This document shows, one piece after another, positions 53,173 to 63,104 of a stretch of DNA of 64,000 nucleotides (its first letter is position 1; every line of letters starts with the position of its first letter). This DNA is from Alloactinosynnema sp. L-07 (GTDB taxonomy: Bacteria; Actinomycetota; Actinomycetes; Mycobacteriales; Pseudonocardiaceae). The position numbers and the translations under genes are program-made. The DNA lies in the NCBI RefSeq assembly GCF_900070365.1, contig NZ_LN850107.1, forward strand, positions 2,294,001 through 2,358,000. The letters are read 5' to 3'. The notes below the pieces were generated by a model. It did not search any database and was not told the origin of the DNA. It worked only from the letters and a program-made list of their open reading frames with translations.

Positions 53173-54486
53173 GTGGCACGTCTGCGCCCTGAACTGCTCG
53201 CTACCGTCGCCGAGCGGATCACCGCCGCGATGGGTGGTGAGCAGGTCGCGCAGGCGGTCACCCGCTTCCTGACCAACACCGCCGAGACCACGGTGTCCGA
53301 GCAGCCCGACGGCACCACGTACGTGATCACCGGCGACATCCCGGCGATGTGGCTGCGCGACTCGGCCGCGCAGCTGCGTCCGCTGCTCTACCTGGTGGAA
53401 GAGGCGCCGGAGCTGGTCAAGCTGCTGACCGGGCTGCTGCTGCGGCAGTGGCGCTACATCACGATCGACCCGTACGCCAACGCGTTCAACCTCGAACCCA
53501 ACGGCCGGGGCCACCACTCCGACCGCACGAAGATGGATCCGATCGTGTGGGAGCGCAAGTTCGAGATCGACTCGCTGACCTACGGCATCGACTTCGCCTA
53601 CCTGCTGTGGAAGGCGACCGGCAGCACGGACTGGTGTGAGTCAACCTTCCGCACGGCCGCGCGCCGGATCGTGGACACCTTCACCGTCGAGCAGGACCAC
53701 GAGACCCGCTCGCACTACCGGTTCCGCCGCGGCGGCTGGTTCGCCCATGGCCGCAACACGCTGGGACGCTTCGGCAAGGGCAGGCTGACGAAGCCCACTG
53801 GCCTGGTGTGGAGCGGGTTCCGGCCCAGCGACGACGCCTGCGACCTGGGTTTCAACATCCCCGGCAACTTCTACGCCGCCCGCGCGATGCGCCAGCTCGG
53901 CGAGATCGCCCGCGAGCTGCTCGACGACGACGCCCTCGCCGCCGACGCCGACCGCCTGCACCGGGAGATGACCGCGGGCTTGGCCGCGCACGCCACGGTG
54001 ACCGGCCCGCGCGGCACGAAGGTCTACGCCTACGAGGTCGACGGCTTCGGCCGGTCGGTGTTGCTCGATGACGCCAACGTGCCCAGCCTGCTGTCGCTGC
54101 CGTACCTGGGCTGTGTCGACGCGCTCGACCCGGTATATGTGGCCACCCGCGAGTTCCTGCTGAGCCCGGACAACCCGTACTACTTCGACGGTACCGCGGC
54201 CGCCGGGATCGGCAGCCCGCACACGCCGTCGAACTACGTCTGGCCAATCGCGTTGAGCGTGCAGGGGCTGACGGCGACGACCAAGCAGGAGCAGGAGGAC
54301 ATCTTGGCGCTGCTGCTGGCGACCACGGGCGGCACCGGCATGATGCACGAGAGCTTCGACGTCAACAATCCCAACAGGTTCACCCGCGAGTGGTTCTCCT
54401 GGGCGAACTCGATGTTCTGCGAACTAGCTCTCGTCCACTGTGGATTCCGGCTGGCCGGTGGACAGAGTCCCGACTACCTGCCCTGA
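53173..54486 (+). CDS. Glycoside hydrolase family 125 (exo-alpha-1,6-mannosidase-like)
   Basis: 437 residues with an (alpha/alpha)6-barrel pattern. TGDIPAMWLRDSAAQLRPLL, DPYANAFNLEPNG, WERKFEIDSLTYGIDFAYLLWK and FSWANSMFCELAL are family-125 motifs. No signal peptide, so cytosolic. The GTG at 53173 has GAGGAGG upstream. It may trim mannosides derived from the lipomannan-rich actinomycete envelope. Its last 63 bases overlap, tail to tail, the end of the SRPBCC gene. Confidence 0.88.
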   Translation: MARLRPELLATVAERITAAMGGEQVAQAVTRFLTNTAETTVSEQPDGTTYVITGDIPAMWLRDSAAQLRPLLYLVEEAPELVKLLTGLLLRQWRYITIDPYANAFNLEPNGRGHHSDRTKMDPIVWERKFEIDSLTYGIDFAYLLWKATGSTDWCESTFRTAARRIVDTFTVEQDHETRSHYRFRRGGWFAHGRNTLGRFGKGRLTKPTGLVWSGFRPSDDACDLGFNIPGNFYAARAMRQLGEIARELLDDDALAADADRLHREMTAGLAAHATVTGPRGTKVYAYEVDGFGRSVLLDDANVPSLLSLPYLGCVDALDPVYVATREFLLSPDNPYYFDGTAAAGIGSPHTPSNYVWPIALSVQGLTATTKQEQEDILALLLATTGGTGMMHESFDVNNPNRFTREWFSWANSMFCELALVHCGFRLAGGQSPDYLP

Positions 54487-54945
54487 GTTCTCCGCGAACG
54501 CCTTCACCGCGGCCAGGGTGTAGTCGATGGAGTGGGTGTTGAAGCCGGGCCGGTCGGTCCGGCCGGTCACCTTCGGTCCCAGGAAGCGGCGGATGAACCA
54601 GCTGCCGACCCGGTACCAGTTCTCGGTGAGCACGCAGCCGGTGGCGGTCGGTTCCAGCACGTAGGACCATCGCGACACGCGCACGCCGAAGGGGCTGCGC
54701 ACGTCGAAGGTCAGCAGCCGCTCTGGCACGCACTCGACGACGGTGGCGTTGGTGTGCCATTCGCGTTCGCCGTTGCGGTTGGTGCCGCGGAAGCGGGCGC
54801 CGACGGCAGGCCCGGTGCCGTCGACCCAGTGTCCGCCGACGTTCTCCGGGCTGAACCGGCCCATGTTGGGCAGGTCGGAGACCAGGCCCCACACGACATC
54901 GGCTCCGACCGCGATGGTCTTGCTCCGCGAAATCGTTGGCTCCAC
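54424..54945 (-). CDS. SRPBCC (START-like) family protein
   Basis: 173 residues: SKTIAVGADVVWGLVSDLPNMGRFSPENVGG, then VGARFRGTNRNGEREWHT and VLEPTATGCVLTENWYRVG, a single polyketide-cyclase/START-like ligand-binding fold. The likely GTG start is at 54945 (no good ribosome-binding site); a frame to 54981 also exists. Its 3' end overlaps the mannosidase gene by 63 bases on the opposite strand. Ligand unknown. Confidence 0.82.
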   Translation of the reverse strand: MEPTISRSKTIAVGADVVWGLVSDLPNMGRFSPENVGGHWVDGTGPAVGARFRGTNRNGEREWHTNATVVECVPERLLTFDVRSPFGVRVSRWSYVLEPTATGCVLTENWYRVGSWFIRRFLGPKVTGRTDRPGFNTHSIDYTLAAVKAFAENSGQVVGTLSTGQPESTVDES

Positions 54946-55015
54946 GGGGAAACGGTAGCCACGCCGCGGACCGCGGGACAACGGCCGCGGCGCAACACCG
55001 CACGGATGGAGCGGG

Positions 55016-55573
55016 TCAGGCGGAACGGCGGCGCAGCGCCACGATCCCGCCGCCCGCGAGCAGCACCACGAGCCCGCCGATGGCCCACGGCCACCACGGG
55101 GTCGACTCGGTCTCGGCCGCGACGGGCTGGGTGGCGGGCTGGGTCGTCGGGGCGACAGTGGTCGGCGCCAGGGTGGTCGTGGTGGTCGGCGGCGGTGTCG
55201 TGGTGGTCGGGATCGCCGCCGGGCTCAGGGTGAAGGTGTAGCTGTTGGACGTGGCGTCGCCGTCGTGGCCGGTGACCTTGTAGGCGACCTTGTACGCGCC
55301 CGCGACCGTCGGGGTGAACGGCACCGTCGCGGTCACCCCAGCCACCTGCACCGCGCCCGCGGCCGCCGCGCCGTCCGGACCGGTGATCGTCACCGTCGTG
55401 GTGGCGGGGGTGAGCGCCTCGGCGAAGGTCAGCGCGACCGCGGCCGGGGCCGCGTCGAGGGTGGCGCCCGCGGCGGGGGTGCTCGACTTGAGCGAGTTGT
55501 GCGCGAGCGCGGGGGTCGCGGTGGCCAGGACGAGCGCCACGGCGATGAGCAGGGCGCGGGCGGTGCGGGTCAT
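55016..55573 (-). CDS. CopC-domain exported, membrane-anchored protein
   Basis: 185 residues. Signal peptide LLIAVALVLATATPALA, then AHNSLKSSTPAAGATLDAAP, the CopC opening in which the first mature histidine can bind Cu(II). The domain ends near TSNSYTFTLSP, followed by a Thr/Pro linker and a C-terminal helix (WWPWAIGGLVVLLAGGGIVAL) with RRRS. This is the YcnJ/YobA-like layout of actinomycete CopC proteins without a fused CopD. The ATG at 55573 follows AGAGG. Probably periplasmic copper handling. Confidence 0.88.
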   Translation of the reverse strand: MTRTARALLIAVALVLATATPALAHNSLKSSTPAAGATLDAAPAAVALTFAEALTPATTTVTITGPDGAAAAGAVQVAGVTATVPFTPTVAGAYKVAYKVTGHDGDATSNSYTFTLSPAAIPTTTTPPPTTTTTLAPTTVAPTTQPATQPVAAETESTPWWPWAIGGLVVLLAGGGIVALRRRSA

Positions 55574-55743
55574 GCGGGGAGCCTCTCGGTCGGGCGGTCG
55601 AGCGTCAAGCCGCCGCGCTGTCTGAGTGGTCGTCGGCGAGGACCCGCCGGTTCCCGGGGAGAAGAACGCGCATCCGGGTCGAGCGCACAGCATTGCCGGT
55701 CCTTCTCTGCTGCGGAACCTGCCCGGACGGACACGCTGTGCGC

Positions 55744-56718
55744 ATGGATGCGACCTCCGACGTTGCGATCGCGCTCGCGGACTCCGGACCGGAGTCGACA
55801 CTCCCGTTGGTGCTCAGCGCCGGCCAGGCAGGTATGTCCCTCGCGTCCTATCTCGCCGCTGAACGCGAGACCGTGCGCTCCCGGCTGCGGACCACCGGGG
55901 CCGTGCTGCTGCGCGGCTTCGAGGTCGGCGGGGTGGACGGGTTCGACCGGGTGGTGCGCGCGCTGTCGGGCACCCCGCTGACCTACGCGGAGCGGTCCTC
56001 GCCGCGCAGCACCATCAAAGGGCAGGTCTACACCTCGACGGACTACCCGCCGAGTGAGGAGATCTTCCTGCACAACGAGAACTCCTACCAGGCCACGTGG
56101 CCGCTGACGCTGTTCTTCTACTGCATGCAGCCGCCCATGACGCTGGGCTCGACTCCCCTGGCCGACATCCGCCAGGTCTACGCCGCGATCGACCCTGCGG
56201 TGCGCGACGAGTTCGCCCGGCGCGGGTGGATGGTGGTGCGCAACTTCATCGCCGGCGTCGGTGTGCCGTGGCAGCAGGCGTTCAACACCGAGGACCGCGC
56301 CCAGGTCGAGGCGTACTGCGCGCGCACCGGGGTCGAGGTCGAGTGGGTGGGCCGAACCGGCCTGCGCACCAGGGCCCGCCGCCAGGCCGTGCACACCCAC
56401 CCGGTGACCGGCGAGACCGTCTGGTTCAACCACCTGGCCTTCTTCCACGTGACCACGCTCGCCGAGGACGTCTGCGCGGGCCTGCGGGAGATGTTCGACG
56501 AGGCCGACCTGCCGACCAACACCTACTACGGCGACGGCGCGCCGATCCCCGACGAGGTCGTGGCGCACCTGCGCGACTGCTACCGCGCCGCCCAGCGCCG
56601 GTTCGACTGGCGTCTGGACGACGTGCTGGTGGTGGACAACATGCTCGCCGCGCACGGCCGGGAGCCGTTCACCGGGCCGCGCAAGATCGCCGTGGCCATG
56701 GCCGAACCGTCCGCATGA
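55744..56718 (+). CDS. TauD/TfdA-family Fe(II)/2-oxoglutarate dioxygenase
   Basis: 324 residues. The iron-binding HNE (FLHNENSYQATWPL) and distal histidine (NMLAAHGREPF) with a following arginine for 2-oxoglutarate are visible, as in NRPS-associated hydroxylases (clavaminate-synthase/SyrP-like). It lies 32 bp upstream of a dimodular NRPS on the same strand and probably hydroxylates an amino acid on the carrier domain or the free substrate. The ATG at 55744 lacks a strong ribosome-binding site; GTG two codons earlier is possible. Confidence 0.87.
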   Translation: MDATSDVAIALADSGPESTLPLVLSAGQAGMSLASYLAAERETVRSRLRTTGAVLLRGFEVGGVDGFDRVVRALSGTPLTYAERSSPRSTIKGQVYTSTDYPPSEEIFLHNENSYQATWPLTLFFYCMQPPMTLGSTPLADIRQVYAAIDPAVRDEFARRGWMVVRNFIAGVGVPWQQAFNTEDRAQVEAYCARTGVEVEWVGRTGLRTRARRQAVHTHPVTGETVWFNHLAFFHVTTLAEDVCAGLREMFDEADLPTNTYYGDGAPIPDEVVAHLRDCYRAAQRRFDWRLDDVLVVDNMLAAHGREPFTGPRKIAVAMAEPSA

Positions 56719-56750
56719 CCGTCCAGCTGTAGAAGACCAGGAGGCGATCG

Positions 56751-59700
56751 ATGGCTACCGGCGGCTACCCGCTGTCATTCGCGCAGGAACAGTTGTGGTT
56801 CCTCGACCAGCTGCGGTCCGGGGCGGCGACGGAGTACCTGCTGCACCGGGCGTACCGGCTGCGTGGGCCGCTGGACACCGAGGTGTTCGCCGCGGCGCTG
56901 TCGGCGCTGTCGGAGCGCCACGAGATCCTGCGCACCCGCTACGACACCCACGGCGATGTCGCGGTGCAGATCATCGACGACCCGGCGCCGGTGGCGCCCG
57001 CGGTGATCGACCTGTCCGACGTGCCCGCGGCCGAGCGGGAGGACCGGGTCCGCGAGATCGGCGCCGACGTGCTGCGGATGCCGATCGACCTGCGCGAGCA
57101 GGCGCCGTGGCGGGTCACCCTGGTCCGCGTCGCCGCCGACGAAGTGGTGGTGCTGTTCAGCGTCCACCACATCGCCTTCGACGGCTGGTCGTGGAACGTC
57201 ATGACCAGCGAGCTCACCACCATTTACAACGCCATCGCCGCCGGTGAGCCCTCGCCGCTGGTACCGCTGCCGCTGCAGTACGCCGACTACGCCGACTGGC
57301 AACGCGAGTGGTGGGACACCGCAGCGCCGACGCTGACCACGCAGCTGGACTACTGGCGGGGCCGCCTTGCCGGGCTGGAGCCGCTGGACCTGCCGACCGA
57401 CCGGCCGCGGCCGCCGCGGTGGGACGCCGACGGCGACAGCTTCGAGTTCACCGTGCCCGCCGACGTGGCCGCCGCGGTGACCGCGGTCGGCAAGGCGTAC
57501 GGCGCGACCCCGTTCATGGTCTACCTGGCCGCGTTCCAGCTGCTGCTGAGCCGCTACTCGCGCAAACAGGACATCGCGGTCGGGGTGTCGGTGGCCCGGC
57601 GCGACCAGGCCGAGCTCGATCAGCTGATCGGCCTGTTCCTCAACACGATCGTCCTGCGCACCGACCTGTCCGGCGGACCATCGTTCACCGACCTGCTGAC
57701 CCGCGTCCGCGAGGTCACCCTCGACGCCTACGGCAACCAGGACATCCCGTTCGAGCGCGTCGTGGCCGACCTGGCCCCGGAGCGGGACCTGTCTCGCAAC
57801 CCGGTGTTCCAGATCGGCTTCGCCCTGCAGAACGCCCAGCGCAAGCCGTTCACCCTGACCGGGATCGAGGTCGAGCGGTTCCCGACGCCATGGGCGAGTT
57901 CGGCGTTCGACCTGTCGCTGCACCTGCTGGACCGGCCGGACGGTTCGGTGGTCGCGCAGCTGCTGTTCCCCACCGCGCTGTTCGGCCAGGCCCGCATCCA
58001 GCGGGTCGCGGCCCACTTCGTGCGACTGCTGGCCGGGGTCGCCGCCGACCCGACCGCCCCGGTGGGCCGCGTCGACCTCCTCGACGACGCCGACCGCAGG
58101 CAGCTGGTCGAGTGGAACGCCACGACCGCGGCCACTCCAGCGTCGAACCTGCCCGAGCTGGTCGCCGCCCAGGCCGCGGCCACGCCGGACGCGATCGCCG
58201 TGGTGACCGACGAGGAGGAACTCACATACGCCGACCTGGCCGCCTGGGTCGACGCGCTGACCAACCACCTCATCGCGCGCGGGGTCGGTGCCGAGACGCC
58301 GGTGGGTGTGGCGCTGCACCGCGGGTCGGACCTGGTGGTCGCGCTGCTCGCGGTGCTCGCCGCGGGCGGGATCTACGTGCCGCTGCCAGTGGACCACCCG
58401 GCCGAGCGGCTGGCGGTCATGGCCGAGGACGCGGGTGTGGCGCTGGTGCTGACCGTGGAGTCGCTGCGGGACCGGGTGCTGTCGGTGCCGGTGGTCGCCA
58501 TGGACACCGACGCGTACACCATCCTCGGTGCCTGCCCCGCCGACCGGCCGGTGATCAGCGAGGACAACGCCGCCTACGTCATGTTCACCTCCGGCTCCAC
58601 CGGCCGCCCCAAGGGCGTGGTGATCACCCACGCGGGGATCCGCAACCGGGTGCTGTGGGCCGTGGACCGGTACCGGCTGGGCGCGCGGGACCGGGTGCTG
58701 CAGAAGACCACGATCGGGTTCGACGCGTCGGTGTGGGAGTTCCTGTCGCCGCTGGTGTCCGGCGGCGCGGTCGTGATGGCCCCGGAAGGCGCGCACCGCG
58801 ACCCGACGGCGATGCTGCGCGCGGTCGCCGACCATGACGTGACCGTGCTGCAGGTGGTGCCGTCGATCCTGCGGTTGCTGGTGGAGGAGCCGGGGCTGGT
58901 CTACTGCGCGGCGCTGCGGCTGGTGTGTTCGGCCGGTGAGCCGCTGCCCGCCGCCTTGTGCGCGCGGCTGCGCGAGACGGTCGACATCGAGGTGTTCAAC
59001 ACCTACGGCCCCACCGAGTGCTCGATCGACGCGACCGCGTGGCCCTACGACGCCGCCGAGGAAGTCGAGATCGTGGCGATCGGCACGCCGCTGCCGAACA
59101 TGCGCACGTTCGTCGTCGGCCCGGACGACGACCTGGTCCCGGTGGGGGTGCCGGGCGAGCTGTGCCTGAGCGGGGTGGGCCTGGCCCGCGGGTATGCCGC
59201 GCGCGGCGACCTGACCGCCGACCGCTTCACCCCGAACCCGTTCGGTGCCAGGGGCGAGCGCTGGTACCGCACCGGGGACCTGGTGCGCAGGCGCGAGGAC
59301 GGCGCGCTGGAGTTCGTCGGCCGGGTCGACGCGCAGGTGAAGGTGCGCGGGGTACGCGTGGAGCCCGGTGACATCGAGGCCGCGCTGTGCGCGCACCCGG
59401 CGGTGACCGCCGCGGTGGTCACGACCCGACGCGCCGAGACCGGCGAGGTGGAGCTGATCGCCTACGTCGTCCCGGACACCATCGATCTGGCGGACCTTCG
59501 CGAGCACCTGGACGCCCGCCTGCCCGCAGCGATGATCCCCTCGGTGTTCGTCACCCTCGACGCGCTGCCGCTGACCCCGAACGGCAAGGTCGACCGGGCC
59601 GCGCTGCCCGACCCCGACGGCGCCCGCGCGGTGAAGGTGCGCGAGCACGTCGCGCCGCGCACGTCGACCGAGCAGACCGTGGCCGGGCTGATGGCCGAGG

Positions 59701-62700
59701 TGCTCGGTGTCGACCGGATCGGCGCGGACGACGACTTCTTCGCTCTCGGTGGGCATTCGCTGTTGGCGATCCGGCTGGTGCTCAAGCTGCGCCGCGAGTT
59801 CGACGTCGAACTCGGTGTCGGTGAGCTGTTCACCGAACGCACCGTGGCCAACCTGGCGGCCATGATCGACGGCGGGGACGTGTCGGACTCGGCGGCGATC
59901 CAGCCGGTGCCGCGCGGCGGCGGGCTGCCGCTGTCGTTCGCCCAGCAGCGCATGTGGTTCCTCGACCAGCTCGAACCGGCCAGCGCCGAGTACCTGATCC
60001 CGCTGGCCCTGCGGCTGCGCGGCCCGCTCGACGTGCCCGCGCTGCGAAGCGCCGTGGACGACGTCGCCCGCTGCCACGAGGTGCTGCGCACCCGCTATGT
60101 CGGCGGCGATGGCGACCCGGTGCAGATCATCGACCCGCCCGCCGCGGTCCGGTTCGACCTCGTGGAGGCCCGCACCGAGTCGCACGCGCTGGACCTGATC
60201 GACCAGGCCTGCGGCACCCCCTTCGACCTGGCCGCCGACCACCCGCTGCGGATCACCGTGGTCCGGTTGACCGCTGAGGACCACCTGGTCGCGATCAGCC
60301 TGCACCACATCGCCTTCGACGCCTGGTCGATGGGCATCTTCATGCGCGACCTCGACGCCGCCTACCAGGCCTTCGCCGCGGGCGAGGCGTCCCCGCTCAC
60401 CCCGCCCGCCGTCCAGTACGCCGACTTCGCGTCCTGGCAGCGGGCGCAGAGCACCGACACGCAGCTGGCTTACTGGACCGACAAGCTCGCCGACCTGACC
60501 CCGGTCGAGCTGCCGATGGACCGCCCGCGCGCCGCGCTGCGCGACCCGGCGGGCGACACGGTGATCGTGGAGGTGCCGCACCCGACCGGGCAGGCGCTCG
60601 GCCCGCTGGGGCAGCGGCATGGCGCGTCGCTGTTCATGACGCTGTTGGCCGCGTTCAACGTACTGCTGGGCCGCTACACCGGCCGCGCCGACATCGCCGT
60701 GGGCACCCCGGTCGCGGGCCGCACCCGGCAGGAGACCGAGGACGTGCTCGGCTTCCTGGTCAACAACGTGGTGCTGCGCACCGACGCGAGTGCCAACCCG
60801 TCCTTTGTGGACTTCCTGGCGCAGGTCCGCAGGGTCACCCTGGAGGCCTTCGCCAACGAGGACGTCCAGTTCGAGCACCTGGTCGACGCGCTGCGCCCGG
60901 ACCGCGACCTGTCGCGCAACCCGCTGTTCCAGATCATGTTCGAGCTCCAGCACCTCGACCGCTTCCCCACCACGCTGCGCGGCGCGTCGATCGAGTCGCT
61001 GCACTCGGGCACGCCGGTGGCCAAGTTCGACCTGACGCTGACGGTCAAGCAGCGCGCCGACGGCACCTTGCGCTGCTGGTTCGAGTACGCCACCGGCCTG
61101 TTCGACCGGGCGACCATCGAACGCCTCGCGGCGCACTATCTGCGGCTGCTCGACAGCATCGCGATCGACCCGGGCACCACACTGACCGACCTCGACGTCC
61201 TGCCCACCGACGAACGCGACACGCTGCTGCTGGACTGGCCCGACCCCGATGGCGCCCGCGTCGACCTGCTCGACCCCGTCGAGGACCGCGGGCTCACCGT
61301 CCCCGAACTCGTCGAGCGGCAGGCCGCCCGCACCCCCGACGCGGTCGCGGTCGTCTTCGACGGCGCGGAGCTGACCTACGCCGAGCTGAACCTGCGCGCC
61401 AACCGGTTCGCCCACCACCTGCGCGCCCTGGGCGTCGGCCCGGATGTCGTCGTCGGCTCCTGCATGGAACGCGGGATCGACGCGGTGGTCGTACTCCTGG
61501 GCACACTCAAGTCCGGCGGCGTCTACATCCCGTTCGACCCGGCGCACCCGGCCGAGCGGCTGGAGTTCATGCTCGACGACGCGGGCGCGCACATCGTTGT
61601 CACCGCGGCCCGCTTCGCCGACCGGATCGACCCCGCGCGCCGGACCGTGCTGATCGACGGCGACTGGGGCGGCGCCGAGGACAACCCGCCGACCCTGGTC
61701 CAGCCGCGTGACCTGGCCTACGTCATCTACACGTCCGGCTCGACCGGGCGCCCCAAGGGCGTGATGATCGAGCACCGCTCGTATGCCCACCACTGCCGGA
61801 TCATCGCCGACTCCTACGGCATCGGCGTCGACGACCGGGTGGTGTTGCTCTCGGCGCTGACCTTCGACGTGGCCATGGACCAGATCGCCGCGACGCTGGT
61901 CGCGGGCGCGACGATCGTGGTCAGCGACCCGGTGTTCTGGACCCCGGCCGAGCTGCCCGCCCGGCTGGCCGAGCACCGCGTGACGATCATGGAGATCACC
62001 CCCGCCTATTACCGGGAGATCCTGGAGTCGTCCGATGTGGACAAGCTGACCGACCTGCGGCTGATGAACGTCGGCAGCGACGTGGTCACCGTGTCCGACG
62101 CGCGCCGGTGGGCCGCGACCGGCCTGCCCGCGCGGTTCCTGTGCAACTACGGTCCGACCGAGGCGACGGTGACCTGCGTGCTGCACCCGGTGGCGGGTGA
62201 GCCGGCCGGGCACCGGGCCGACGCGACGCTGCCGATCGGGCGTCCGGTCGCGGGGACGAAGGCGTTCATCCTCGACGCCGACCTGCGTCCGGTGCCGCTG
62301 GGTGTGCCGGGCGAGCTGTGCCTGGGTGGGGTCCGCCTGGCCCGCGGCTACCTCAACCGGCCAGGCCTGACCGCCGACCGGTTCGTGCCGGACGGGTTGT
62401 CCGGCGAGCCCGGCGCGCGGCTGTACCGCACGGGCGACCTGGTCCGGTACCGGCGCGACGGGGTGATCGAGTTCCTGGGCCGCATCGACCACCAGGTCAA
62501 GGTGCGGGGCTTCCGGATCGAGCTGGGCGAGATCGAGGCGGCGCTGTCGCGGCACCCCGCGGTGCAGGCGGCTGTCGTCGTGGCCCGCGATGTGCGGCCG
62601 GGCGACAAGCAACTCGTCGCCTACCTGGTCCCCCGCGATGTCGAGCCGACCGTCGCCGAACTGCGCGCCCATTTGCGGGAGCTGCTGCCGGAGTACATGA

Positions 62701-63104
62701 TCCCCGCGCTGTGGGTGCCGCTGGCCGAGTTGCCACTGACCGCGAGCAAGAAGGTCGACCGCAAGGCGCTGCCCGACCCGGTGCGCACCGACGCCGAACG
62801 TGACTACGTGGCACCGCGCGATCCGGGCGAGGAGGCCGTCGCCGGGATCTGGGCCGACGTCCTGGGCGTCGAGCGGGTCGGCGTGCACGACAACTTCTTC
62901 GAGCTGGGCGGGCATTCGCTGCTGGCCACCCGGGTGCTGGCGCGGCTGCGGCAGACCTTCGCCGTGGACCTGGCGCTGCGCACCCTGTTCGAAGCGACCA
63001 CCGTCGCCGAGCTGGCGGGCGCGGTCACCGATGCCATCGAAGCCGAGATCGCCGGACTGTCCGACGCCGACGTCGCCGAACTGCTGTCCCGAGAAGGTGT
63101 GTGA
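56751..63104 (+). CDS. Dimodular NRPS: C-A-PCP-C-A-PCP
   Basis: 2117 residues. C1 (HHIAFDGWS, about 137), A1 (FTSGSTGRPKG about 611, YGPTECS, YRTGDLVRR), PCP1 (LGGHSLLAI, about 1000). C2 (HHIAFDAWS, about 1184: DA instead of DG), A2 (YTSGSTGRPKG about 1660, YGPTEAT), PCP2 (LGGHSLLAT, about 2054). There is no epimerase or thioesterase. My manual reading of the specificity residues gives D-A-W-Q-C-A-T-I-D-K for A1, closest in memory to a glutamine code, and D-V-D-E-N-G-N-V-T-K for A2, unassigned; both are tentative. The ATG follows AGGAGG. Its stop overlaps the next NRPS start (TGATG). Confidence 0.93.
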   Translation: MATGGYPLSFAQEQLWFLDQLRSGAATEYLLHRAYRLRGPLDTEVFAAALSALSERHEILRTRYDTHGDVAVQIIDDPAPVAPAVIDLSDVPAAEREDRVREIGADVLRMPIDLREQAPWRVTLVRVAADEVVVLFSVHHIAFDGWSWNVMTSELTTIYNAIAAGEPSPLVPLPLQYADYADWQREWWDTAAPTLTTQLDYWRGRLAGLEPLDLPTDRPRPPRWDADGDSFEFTVPADVAAAVTAVGKAYGATPFMVYLAAFQLLLSRYSRKQDIAVGVSVARRDQAELDQLIGLFLNTIVLRTDLSGGPSFTDLLTRVREVTLDAYGNQDIPFERVVADLAPERDLSRNPVFQIGFALQNAQRKPFTLTGIEVERFPTPWASSAFDLSLHLLDRPDGSVVAQLLFPTALFGQARIQRVAAHFVRLLAGVAADPTAPVGRVDLLDDADRRQLVEWNATTAATPASNLPELVAAQAAATPDAIAVVTDEEELTYADLAAWVDALTNHLIARGVGAETPVGVALHRGSDLVVALLAVLAAGGIYVPLPVDHPAERLAVMAEDAGVALVLTVESLRDRVLSVPVVAMDTDAYTILGACPADRPVISEDNAAYVMFTSGSTGRPKGVVITHAGIRNRVLWAVDRYRLGARDRVLQKTTIGFDASVWEFLSPLVSGGAVVMAPEGAHRDPTAMLRAVADHDVTVLQVVPSILRLLVEEPGLVYCAALRLVCSAGEPLPAALCARLRETVDIEVFNTYGPTECSIDATAWPYDAAEEVEIVAIGTPLPNMRTFVVGPDDDLVPVGVPGELCLSGVGLARGYAARGDLTADRFTPNPFGARGERWYRTGDLVRRREDGALEFVGRVDAQVKVRGVRVEPGDIEAALCAHPAVTAAVVTTRRAETGEVELIAYVVPDTIDLADLREHLDARLPAAMIPSVFVTLDALPLTPNGKVDRAALPDPDGARAVKVREHVAPRTSTEQTVAGLMAEVLGVDRIGADDDFFALGGHSLLAIRLVLKLRREFDVELGVGELFTERTVANLAAMIDGGDVSDSAAIQPVPRGGGLPLSFAQQRMWFLDQLEPASAEYLIPLALRLRGPLDVPALRSAVDDVARCHEVLRTRYVGGDGDPVQIIDPPAAVRFDLVEARTESHALDLIDQACGTPFDLAADHPLRITVVRLTAEDHLVAISLHHIAFDAWSMGIFMRDLDAAYQAFAAGEASPLTPPAVQYADFASWQRAQSTDTQLAYWTDKLADLTPVELPMDRPRAALRDPAGDTVIVEVPHPTGQALGPLGQRHGASLFMTLLAAFNVLLGRYTGRADIAVGTPVAGRTRQETEDVLGFLVNNVVLRTDASANPSFVDFLAQVRRVTLEAFANEDVQFEHLVDALRPDRDLSRNPLFQIMFELQHLDRFPTTLRGASIESLHSGTPVAKFDLTLTVKQRADGTLRCWFEYATGLFDRATIERLAAHYLRLLDSIAIDPGTTLTDLDVLPTDERDTLLLDWPDPDGARVDLLDPVEDRGLTVPELVERQAARTPDAVAVVFDGAELTYAELNLRANRFAHHLRALGVGPDVVVGSCMERGIDAVVVLLGTLKSGGVYIPFDPAHPAERLEFMLDDAGAHIVVTAARFADRIDPARRTVLIDGDWGGAEDNPPTLVQPRDLAYVIYTSGSTGRPKGVMIEHRSYAHHCRIIADSYGIGVDDRVVLLSALTFDVAMDQIAATLVAGATIVVSDPVFWTPAELPARLAEHRVTIMEITPAYYREILESSDVDKLTDLRLMNVGSDVVTVSDARRWAATGLPARFLCNYGPTEATVTCVLHPVAGEPAGHRADATLPIGRPVAGTKAFILDADLRPVPLGVPGELCLGGVRLARGYLNRPGLTADRFVPDGLSGEPGARLYRTGDLVRYRRDGVIEFLGRIDHQVKVRGFRIELGEIEAALSRHPAVQAAVVVARDVRPGDKQLVAYLVPRDVEPTVAELRAHLRELLPEYMIPALWVPLAELPLTASKKVDRKALPDPVRTDAERDYVAPRDPGEEAVAGIWADVLGVERVGVHDNFFELGGHSLLATRVLARLRQTFAVDLALRTLFEATTVAELAGAVTDAIEAEIAGLSDADVAELLSREGV

